Shown: one piece after another, positions 42,051-51,800 of the stretch | How positions within the stretch are numbered: position 1 is the stretch's first letter | Layout: each line of letters starts with the position of its first letter | Assembly (NCBI RefSeq): GCF_004801305.1 | Contig: NZ_SSOD01000017.1 | Span: 42,801-106,800, forward strand | Direction of reading: 5' to 3' | DNA: 64,000 nt | Source: Pseudothauera rhizosphaerae | GTDB taxonomy: Bacteria > Pseudomonadota > Gammaproteobacteria > Burkholderiales > Rhodocyclaceae | Notes under the pieces: generated by a model | What the model was told of the DNA's origin: nothing | Databases searched by the model: none | Seen by the model: only the letters and a program-made list of their open reading frames with translations | Translations under genes and position numbers: made by a program

Positions 42051-42848
42051 TCAGAGGTAGATCCACAGCAGCACCGCGCCCAGCAGCAGGCGGTAGGCGA
42101 CGAAGGGCTGCATGCCGATGCGGTTGATGAAGGCCAGGAACCAGTGGATGCACAGGTAGGCGCTGATGCCGGCCAGCACGGCGCCGGCGATCAGCGCGGA
42201 CCAGTCCACCGGGTGGCCGTTGGTCAACAGTTCCAGGGTTTCCAGGCCGCCGGCGAGCACGATGACCGGGATGGAGAGCAGGAAGGAAAAGCGCGACGCG
42301 CCCTCCCGGCTCAGGCCGGTCAGCAGGCCGGCGGTGATGGTGATGCCGGCCCGCGAGGTGCCGGGAAACAGCGCCAGCGCCTGGGCACAGCCCACCACCA
42401 GCACGTCGCGCCAGGTGAGTTCGTGCTCCGTGCGCGTGCCGCGCCGGCGCCAGTCCGCCCAGCCCAGCAGCAGGCCGAAGGCGATCATGCCGATGGACAG
42501 GGTCACCGGCGAGCGCAGGTAGGCTTCGACGATGTCCTTGAATGCCAGTCCCGCGAGGCCCACCGGAATGGTGCCCAGGATCACCGCCCAGGCCAGCCAC
42601 GCGTCGCCGTCGAGCTGGCGGGTGGTGAGCGAACGCGTCCAGCTTCTTGCCATGCCGGCCAGTTCGCCGCGGAAATAGAGCAGCACCGCGGCGAGCGTGC
42701 CCACGTGCAGGGCCACGTCGAAGGCCAGGCCCTGGTCTGGCCAGCCGGTGAGGACGGGCACCAGGATGAGGTGGGCGGAGCTGGAAATGGGGAGGAACTC
42801 GGTGAGTCCCTGTACGACCGAGAGAACGACGACTTGGAGCCAGTCCAT
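42051..42848 (-). CDS. uppP: Undecaprenyl-diphosphatase (UppP/BacA)
   Basis: A 265-residue polytopic phosphatase. VVQGLTEFLPISSSAHLILV near residue 12 carries the E-x3-P-x-SSS-x-H motif, and LALFPGTSRAGITITAGLL near 165 the PGxSRSG-like motif (here TSRAG). It recycles the undecaprenyl carrier. The start is set at the ATG at 42848 because family proteins begin 10-12 residues before VVQG; the frame extends 35 codons upstream without homology. It is convergent with ampG, 16 bases apart. Confidence 0.95.
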   Translation of the reverse strand: MDWLQVVVLSVVQGLTEFLPISSSAHLILVPVLTGWPDQGLAFDVALHVGTLAAVLLYFRGELAGMARSWTRSLTTRQLDGDAWLAWAVILGTIPVGLAGLAFKDIVEAYLRSPVTLSIGMIAFGLLLGWADWRRRGTRTEHELTWRDVLVVGCAQALALFPGTSRAGITITAGLLTGLSREGASRFSFLLSIPVIVLAGGLETLELLTNGHPVDWSALIAGAVLAGISAYLCIHWFLAFINRIGMQPFVAYRLLLGAVLLWIYL

Positions 42849-42995
42849 GGAATCCGCTGAATGGGTTGCGGGTTGATGCCCGCAGCCTGCGGACACGGGA
42901 GACGCGGGCGCGTCGAAACTGCCGCCCGCGCGAAGCGCCCGGCATTCTCGCACAAAACGCCCGTTCTTCCGGTCAGACCCTTGTGTCGGCGCGTG

Positions 42996-43196
42996 TCACG
43001 GCGCGTGGTGGGTGGCCTGGAACTCTTCGACGTGTTCGGCATCGAGTCCGCTGACTTCGGTGAAGCAGCCTTCCAGCGGACAGATTCGGCCCGGCGGGCA
43101 ATGGTGTTCGCGCGCGCATTCCTGCTGCGTTTCGTCGAGCAGGACCATCTCGTGTACCTTTTCGCAGCGCGCGATCGGGGAATCAAAGAAGCACAT
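42996..43196 (-). CDS. Small cysteine-rich protein of unknown function
   Basis: A 66-residue protein with a strong ribosome site, GGAGGAGAT, ending 2 bases before the ATG at 43196. Six cysteines (2, 11, 27, 33, 39, 44) and several histidines are arranged as C-x5-C-x5-C-x4-C in the middle (ECAREHHCPPGRICPLEGC). This suggests metal or iron-sulfur binding. There is no signal peptide. It is on the same strand as the exporter genes ending at 43324, 127 bases away. I do not recognise the family. Confidence 0.7.
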   Translation of the reverse strand: MCFFDSPIARCEKVHEMVLLDETQQECAREHHCPPGRICPLEGCFTEVSGLDAEHVEEFQATHHAP

Positions 43197-43323
43197 GATC
43201 TCCTCCTCTCGTGTCGTCGCGACCTGTGCCCTTGGACACGGTCGCTGTCCCACTCTCAATCTAGGCGAGCGCTGCGGACCGTGACGGATTAGCGCGACGC
43301 GGTTTGATCTGGCGCAAAAGACC

Positions 43324-44523
43324 CTACTCCGAGCGCAGGGATTCCACCGGATCGAGGCCCGCCGCGCGCCGGGCCGGCAGCACGCCGGCGGCGAGGCCGA
43401 TGAGGACGGCCACCCCTTCGGCGAGCAGCGCGAAATGCCACGGGGTGGCGACCGGCAGCGCGGGCAGGACGGCGGCGACCAGTTGCGCGATGCCGGCCCC
43501 GGCCGCCAGGCCGAGCGCACCGCCCAGCGCGGAGAGCAGCACCGCTTCGGCGAGGAAGAGCAGTAGCACGGTGGCACGCCGCGCGCCCAGCGCCACCAGC
43601 AGGCCGATTTCGTTGGTGCGCTCGGCCACGGCGATGGTCATGATGGTGACGATGCCCACGCCCCCCACCGCCAGGGAGATGCCGCCCAGCGCGCCCACCG
43701 CCATGGTGAGGATGTCGAGGATGTTGGAGAGCGTGCGCAGCATATCCTCCTGGGTGGTCAGCGTGAAGTCGTCGCGGCCGTGGCGGGCGGTGAGCACGCG
43801 GCGGATGTCGGCGGCCACGCCGGCGGCCGGCACGCCTTCGGCGTAGGAGACGTTGATTTCCAGCAGTCCGTCGCGCTGGAACAGGGCCAGGCCGCGGCCG
43901 GCGGGGATGTAGGCGATGTCGTCCAGGTCGAAGCCGAGCACCTGGCCCTTTTCCTCCATGACGCCGATGACCCGGTAGCGCTCGCCGCCGATGCGCACGC
44001 GCTCGCCCAGCACGTTGGTCTCGCCGAACAGTTCGCGCTTCAACTTGGCGCCCAGAACGACGAAGGCGCGCGCATGGGCCGGATCGTCCGGCGGCAGGAA
44101 GCGGCCGCTGCTGATCCGCATCGCCACCACGTCCACGAAGCCGCTGCCCACGCCGTAGACCGAGGTGCGCCGCACCCGGTTGTTGCCATGCACCTCGGTA
44201 TTGCCGAACACCACGGGGGTGACGCCGGTCACGTTGGGCAGGCGTTCCAGCGCCGCCGCATCCTCCAGCGTCAGTTCCCGAGCGGTGTTGGGCACGCCGG
44301 GCGGGCCGCCGCGGGCGCCCTGGCGGCCCGGCGTGATCTCGATGATGTTGGTGCCGAACTGGGTGAACTCGGCCAGCATGTAGCGGTGCAGGCCTTCGCC
44401 GATGGAGGTGAGCAGGATCACCGCGGCGATGCCCACGGCGATGCCGAGCAGGGTCAGGAAGCTGCGCAGGCGGTGGGCGGTCAATGCCCGCAGGGCCAGC
44501 CACAGGAAGTCGCGCCAGGCCAT
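43324..44523 (-). CDS. MacB-like ABC exporter permease (1)
   Basis: A 399-residue FtsX-type permease. TM1 is at about 19-42 (RSFLTLLGIAVGIAAVILL). A MacB periplasmic core (about 45-265) includes ITPGRQGARGG, LTLEDAAALERLPNVTGVTP, GERVRIGGERYRVIGVM. Three TMs follow, with ISLAVGGVGIVTIMTIAVAE and ERTNEIGLLVALGARR, then PARRAAGLDPVESLRSE at the C-terminus. No ATPase domain is fused. It starts 3 bases after the second permease stop and probably forms a heterodimer with it. Confidence 0.88.
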   Translation of the reverse strand: MAWRDFLWLALRALTAHRLRSFLTLLGIAVGIAAVILLTSIGEGLHRYMLAEFTQFGTNIIEITPGRQGARGGPPGVPNTARELTLEDAAALERLPNVTGVTPVVFGNTEVHGNNRVRRTSVYGVGSGFVDVVAMRISSGRFLPPDDPAHARAFVVLGAKLKRELFGETNVLGERVRIGGERYRVIGVMEEKGQVLGFDLDDIAYIPAGRGLALFQRDGLLEINVSYAEGVPAAGVAADIRRVLTARHGRDDFTLTTQEDMLRTLSNILDILTMAVGALGGISLAVGGVGIVTIMTIAVAERTNEIGLLVALGARRATVLLLFLAEAVLLSALGGALGLAAGAGIAQLVAAVLPALPVATPWHFALLAEGVAVLIGLAAGVLPARRAAGLDPVESLRSE

Positions 44524-44526
44524 GGC

Positions 44527-45734
44527 CTATCGCTTTGCCAGCGCCTGCACCGGATCGAGCCGGGCGGCGCGGCGTGCCGGCTGCACGCCGAACAGGATGC
44601 CGGTGGCGAGCGCCGTGCCCAGCCCGGCGGCCACCGCCCAGTCCGGCGGCCAGGACGGCAGCACCGGCCAGGCCAGGCGCAGCAGCGCCGCGCCCCCCTG
44701 GCCGAGCGCCACCCCTGCCAGTCCGCCGGCCAGGGACAGCAGGCTGGCCTCGGTGAGGAAGGCGTTGCGGATGGTGCGCGGTTCGGCGCCCAGGGCCTTG
44801 AGCAGGCCGATCTCGGCGGTGCGCTGGGTCACGGACACCAGCATCACGTTCATCACCAGGATGCCCGCCACCGCCAGGCTGATGGCGGCGATGCCGGCCA
44901 CCGCCATGGTCAGGGTGCCCAGGATGCGGTCGAAGGTCTCCAGCACGGCGTCCTGGGTCAGCAGGGTGATGTCCTCCTCGCCCGCGTGGCGGTTGCGGAT
45001 GATGTCGGTGATGTCCGCCTTGGCCGCTTCCAGGGCGCTGCGGTCGCGGGCCTCCACCAGGATGCGGAACAGGGTGTTGGTGTCGAACATGGCCAGGGCG
45101 CTGGCCACGGGGATGATCACCTGCTCGTCGGTGTTCATGCCCAGGCCCTGGCCGGAGGCGGCCATGACGCCGATGACGCGGAAGCGCCGGTCGCCGAGGC
45201 GCACCAGGCGGCCCACCGCCGGCTCCGCGCCGAACAGCTCGCGCTGGATGGTGGCGCCGATCACCGCCACGTTGGTGGCGCGGCGCAGGTCCTCCCGGGG
45301 CAGGAAGCGGCCGGCGGCCAGATCGAGCCGGCGTACGGCGGTCATGTCGCTGCTGGTACCCACCACCACCACCTCCCGCAGGCGGCCGCCAGCGGAGATT
45401 TCGCTGTTGCCCACCAGCAGCGGTGCGATGCGGGTGACTCGGGGCGAGCGCAGCAGGGCCTCCGCGTCCTCCACGGTGAGGTCGCGGGGCGTGGAGGTGA
45501 CCAGGCTGCCCGGGTTGATGCCGCCGGTCTCGGAGCGGCCCGGCAGCACGATGACCAGGTTGCTGCCCAGGGCGCCGAATTCCCCCACCACGTAGCGCCG
45601 CGCCCCGTCCCCCAGCGCGGTGAGCACCACCACCGCGGCCACGCCGATGGCCATGGCCAGCACCATCAGCACCGTGCGCAGCGGGTTGCCGGTGGCCGCG
45701 CGGGTGGCGAAGCGCAGGGTGTCGGCGGCGCGCA

Positions 45735-45735
<1 letters not shown>
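44527..45735 (-). CDS. MacB-like ABC exporter permease (2)
   Basis: A 402-residue FtsX-type permease with the same plan: TM1 at about 17-40 (RTVLMVLAMAIGVAAVVVLT), MacB core with LTVEDAEALLRSPRVTRIAP and GRLVRLGDRRFRVIGVM, and C-terminal TMs with TQRTAEIGLLKALGAEPRTI and PARRAARLDPVQALAKR. The gene start overlaps the ATPase stop by one base. Similarity to the neighbouring permease points to an old duplication. Confidence 0.88.
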
Positions 45736-46442
<707 letters not shown>

Positions 46443-46449
46443 GGCCGCG

Positions 46450-47604
46450 TCAGCGCCGGGCCGCGTCTTCGGCCACCACGCGCGCGCCGGGGCGCACGCC
46501 TTCCCGCTCCAGCGAGGTGACGATGTGCTCGCCCCCGGCCAGCCCGGCGGAGACCTCGGTGTATTCCCAGTTGGCCACCCCGGTCTGCACGCGGCGTTCT
46601 TCCAGCACGCCGTCGGCGCCCACCACCAGCACGGTGTTGCCGGTGCGCAGCGCGGCGGTGGGCACGCGCAGCACGTCTTCCCGCGTGGCGAGCACGATCT
46701 CCACGTCCGCGCTGTAGCCCACCAGCAGGCCGCGCGCCTCTTCCTGGGAGGCGAAATCCACGTCGATGTCCACCGTGCGCGCCTGGCGTTCCTCGGCGGA
46801 GACGAAGGGGGCCACCCGCCGCACCGTGGCGGCGAAGTGGCGGCCGGGCAGGGCGTCCACGCTGACCCGTGCGGACTGGCCGGGCTGGATGCGGGGCGCG
46901 TCCACCTCGTCCATGGGGGCCTTCACGTACAGGCAGGAGTCGTCCAGCAGTTCGATGGCCGGCGGCGTGGCCACGCCCGGCGGCGAGGGGGTGGAATATT
47001 CGCCCAGCTCGCCGGTGATCTTGGCCACCGTGCCGGCGAAGGGGGCGACGATGACGATGCGGCCCAGATCGATGTCCGCGGCGGCGAGTTGGCGTTCCGC
47101 CGTGGCCACGTCGGCCCGGGCGCTGGTGCAGGCCGCGCGGCGCGCGTCGGCGTCGGTGCGGGCGCTCTCCACCCGCGATGTGGAGACGAAGCCGCGGGCG
47201 GCCAGCGCTTCCTGGCGCTCGGCCTCACGTTCGGCATTGACGGCCACGGTGCAGGCCTCGCGCGCCCGGCTCCTCGCGGTGGCGAGCTGCGTCTCGGCTA
47301 CCTGGACGCGCGCGCTGAGGTCCTGGTGCCACAGGCGCATCAGCACCTGGCCGGCCTCGACCCGGTCGCCTTCGTCGACGCCCAGGTATTCGATGCGCCC
47401 GCCCAGGATCGTGGACAGCCTGGTGCGCTGGCAGGCTTCCACCTCGCCGGCCCGCGTGTTCGACACGCTGGCCTCGACCCGGCCCCGGTCCACGGCGCGG
47501 GTGGCCACCGCCAGCGGCTCGGGGCGGGCGAACCAGGCAAGCGCGGCAGCGAGCGCCGCCACGAGCACGACTGCGATGAGGATGCCGCGCCACCTGCGTG
47601 TCAT
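46450..47604 (-). CDS. Periplasmic adaptor (membrane fusion protein, MacA/HlyD-like)
   Basis: A 384-residue protein. One N-terminal TM (GILIAVVLVAALAAALAWF) is followed by a split lipoyl domain (GGRIEYLGVDEGDRVEAGQV and IVIVAPFAGTVAKITGELGE) around a coiled-coil hairpin of about 100-185, rich in Ala, Arg and Glu. A beta-barrel (QPGQSARVSVDALPGRHFAA) and a membrane-proximal domain (EDVLRVPTAALRTGNTVLVV) follow. It would link the ABC exporter to an outer-membrane channel; no TolC-like gene is in the window. The first gene of this four-gene operon. Confidence 0.9.
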   Translation of the reverse strand: MTRRWRGILIAVVLVAALAAALAWFARPEPLAVATRAVDRGRVEASVSNTRAGEVEACQRTRLSTILGGRIEYLGVDEGDRVEAGQVLMRLWHQDLSARVQVAETQLATARSRAREACTVAVNAEREAERQEALAARGFVSTSRVESARTDADARRAACTSARADVATAERQLAAADIDLGRIVIVAPFAGTVAKITGELGEYSTPSPPGVATPPAIELLDDSCLYVKAPMDEVDAPRIQPGQSARVSVDALPGRHFAATVRRVAPFVSAEERQARTVDIDVDFASQEEARGLLVGYSADVEIVLATREDVLRVPTAALRTGNTVLVVGADGVLEERRVQTGVANWEYTEVSAGLAGGEHIVTSLEREGVRPGARVVAEDAARR

Positions 47605-47667
47605 GGTCCGGTCCTGTTCAGCACGGCGTCCATGCTACCCGGATCGTCACCGCGGGCAAGTGCGGGC

Positions 47668-49392
<1,725 letters not shown>

Positions 49393-49501
49393 CGGGTGCT
49401 CTGTACGGATGGCGATTGCGGCGGGGTTGAAGCGTTGGCGGGCATTGTAGCCGAAGCCCGCCGCTATAATCCCCGGATAGCGGAAGGATGTCGGAGGATT
49501 C

Positions 49502-50755
49502 ATGGCTGAATGGATAGCACGATGGCATGAATGGCTGGCGCAACAGCCGCTGGCCTATTCGCTCACCGCCCTGGGCCTGCTGGTGCTGCTCGCCTGGCTG
49601 GCCAACTGGATCACCAAGCACGTCCTGCTGCGCGGCCTGCGTCGCCTGGTGGAGACGCTGGACCGGGTGGAGGGCGACCGCTCCCACCTGATGCGGGTCA
49701 TCGCCCGCCTGGCCAATGCGGTGCCGGCGCTGGTGCTGTCCACCGGCATCGGGGCGGTGCCGGGGCTGCCCGAGGCGCTGGTGAAGGTGGTGGTCAATGT
49801 CTGCAACGCCTTCGTGGCCCTGACCATCGCGCTGGCGGTGGGCGGCGTGCTGGATCTGGTCAACGGGCTCTACGAGCGCCGCCCGGACGCCCATCGCCGG
49901 CCGATCAAGGGCTATTTGCAGGTGGCCAAGATCGTCATCTACGCGGTGGCGACCATCCTCGTCATCGCCAACCTCATCGACCGTTCGCCGCTGATCCTGC
50001 TCTCCGGCCTGGGCGCGATGGCCGCGGTGCTGATGCTGATCTTCCAGGACACGCTGCTGTCCCTGGTGGCCAGCGTGCAACTGGGTTCCAACGACATGGT
50101 GCGGGTGGGCGACTGGATCGAGATGCCGGCGCAGAACGCCGACGGCGACGTGATCGACATCGCGCTGCACACGGTGAAGGTGCAGAACTGGGACAAGACC
50201 ATCACCACCATCCCGACCAAGAAGCTGATCACCGATTCGTTCAAGAACTGGCGCGGCATGCAGGAGTCCGGCGGCCGGCGCATCAAGCGCAGCATCTACC
50301 TGGACCAGCAGAGTGTGCGTTTCCTCACCGACGAGGAAATCGCCCGCCTGGGCCGTATCGCGCTGCTCTCCGGGTACCTGGCCACCAAGCGCAGCGAACT
50401 GGGCGAATGGAACAACGCCCACGCCGCCGACGCCAGCGCGGAGGTCAACCACCGCCGCCTGACCAACATCGGCACCTTCCGCGCCTACATCGAGCACTAC
50501 CTGCGCAAGCACCCCGGCATCCACCAGGGCATGACGCTGATCGTGCGCCAGCTCGACCCCACCGCCGACGGCCTGCCGCTGGAACTGTACTGCTTCACCA
50601 ACACCATCGCCTGGGTGGCGTATGAAGGCATCCAGTCCGACATCTTCGACCACCTGCTGGCCATCGTGCCGGAATTCGGCCTGCGCGTGTTCCAGCACCC
50701 GAGCGGCGCCGACATGCGTGCCATGGGCGAGGCGGTGGCGGAACAGGCCGCCTGA
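49502..50755 (+). CDS. MscS-family mechanosensitive channel (YbdG-like)
   Basis: A 417-residue protein with about five N-terminal TM helices (SLTALGLLVLLAWLANWITK, ALTIALAVGGVLDLV, VIYAVATILVIANLI). The pore-lining segment LLSGLGAMAAVLMLIFQDTL near residue 165 is followed by the MscS beta domain (NDMVRVGDWIEMPAQNADGD, TIPTKKLITDSFKNWRGM). The architecture matches YbdG/MscM, which protects against mild hypo-osmotic stress. A TATAAT at 49465-49470 lies 31 bases upstream, and the ATG is preceded by CGGAGGATT. Confidence 0.9.
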   Translation: MAEWIARWHEWLAQQPLAYSLTALGLLVLLAWLANWITKHVLLRGLRRLVETLDRVEGDRSHLMRVIARLANAVPALVLSTGIGAVPGLPEALVKVVVNVCNAFVALTIALAVGGVLDLVNGLYERRPDAHRRPIKGYLQVAKIVIYAVATILVIANLIDRSPLILLSGLGAMAAVLMLIFQDTLLSLVASVQLGSNDMVRVGDWIEMPAQNADGDVIDIALHTVKVQNWDKTITTIPTKKLITDSFKNWRGMQESGGRRIKRSIYLDQQSVRFLTDEEIARLGRIALLSGYLATKRSELGEWNNAHAADASAEVNHRRLTNIGTFRAYIEHYLRKHPGIHQGMTLIVRQLDPTADGLPLELYCFTNTIAWVAYEGIQSDIFDHLLAIVPEFGLRVFQHPSGADMRAMGEAVAEQAA

Positions 50756-50837
50756 GGCCCGTCGCATGGCGGGATGCGCCGAGTTGGGGCATCATCGGCC
50801 CGACCGGAGCGGACGTGGATAGACAGGGAGAAGCGGT

Positions 50838-51701
50838 GTGATGGCGAGCGGGCAGCCTGCGGCGGTGGTGTTGGGGACCGATCTGAGCGCGCGCTGCGAC
50901 CGTCCGCTGGACCGCGCCGCCCAACTGGCCGGCGAGTGGAATGCCGAACTGGTGGCGCTCCACGTGCTGGAAGGGCCCCAGGAGCCCGACCTGGCCCTGC
51001 GCTGGAGTACGGACGAAGATGCCGGCGATGCGGACATCCTCGCCCGGCGGGAACTGATGCGGGAACTGGCGGGGCTGGAGGTGCGCGCCAGCCTGCGCAT
51101 CGCCCGGGGCGACGTGGCCGACGCGATCCGCGGCGCGGCCGAGGAGAGCGGCGCCGGGCTCATCGTCACCGGCATGGCCCGCAGCGAGGTGCTGGGGCGC
51201 TTCCTGCCCGGCTCCAACGTGGAACGCCTGGCGCGCATGGACACCCCGCCCCTGCTGGTGGTCCGCAACCGGGTGCGCGGCCCCTATCGCCGGGTCGTGG
51301 TGGCCACGGACTTTTCCATGCCCTCCTGCCGGGCGCTGCAACAGGCGTTGGCCTTCCTTCCCGGGCGCGAGGCGGAACTCTTCCACTCCCACCTCTCCCC
51401 CATGGGCATCCAGCCGGACGAAGCGGCCACCCAGTCCATCCGCCAGGGCATCGAACGAAGCGAATATGCTGCCTTTCTCGATGCCTGCCCCGTCCCGGAA
51501 GCCGCCGGCCAGTCCCTGCGCCTGACGGTCACCTTCGGCCCCCTGGAAACCACGCTGACCAGGCACGTGCGGGAGAACGACGTGGACCTGGTGGTCATGG
51601 GCACGCAGGGCCGGTCCGGCCTGGGCGGCATCCTGCTGGGCAGCACCGCGGCCCGGATGCTCGACTGGCTGCCCTGCGACATGCTGATCGTGCATCGCTG
51701 A
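50838..51701 (+). CDS. Tandem universal stress protein (two Usp domains)
   Basis: A 287-residue protein of two Usp domains. Domain 1 (8-145) starts VVLGTDLSARCDRPLDRAA and ends VTGMARSEVLGRFLPGSNVE. Domain 2 (150-287) starts RRVVVATDFSMPSCRALQQA and ends VMGTQGRSGLGGILLGSTAA, which is the complete ATP-binding G-x2-G-x9-G-S motif; domain 1 has a diverged version. It is probably a stress-induced ATP-binding protein. The start is GTG at 50838 or ATG at 50841 immediately after; GGGAG lies 7 or 10 bases upstream. Confidence 0.88.
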   Translation: MMASGQPAAVVLGTDLSARCDRPLDRAAQLAGEWNAELVALHVLEGPQEPDLALRWSTDEDAGDADILARRELMRELAGLEVRASLRIARGDVADAIRGAAEESGAGLIVTGMARSEVLGRFLPGSNVERLARMDTPPLLVVRNRVRGPYRRVVVATDFSMPSCRALQQALAFLPGREAELFHSHLSPMGIQPDEAATQSIRQGIERSEYAAFLDACPVPEAAGQSLRLTVTFGPLETTLTRHVRENDVDLVVMGTQGRSGLGGILLGSTAARMLDWLPCDMLIVHR

Positions 51702-51800
51702 GCGGCTCCGCACGGTGCCGGCCCATGGCGGCGGCATCCGGCTTGACCTGATGGACGCGGCATTCCAGACTAGCCGCCTCCATGACACGGTTATGGCCAG

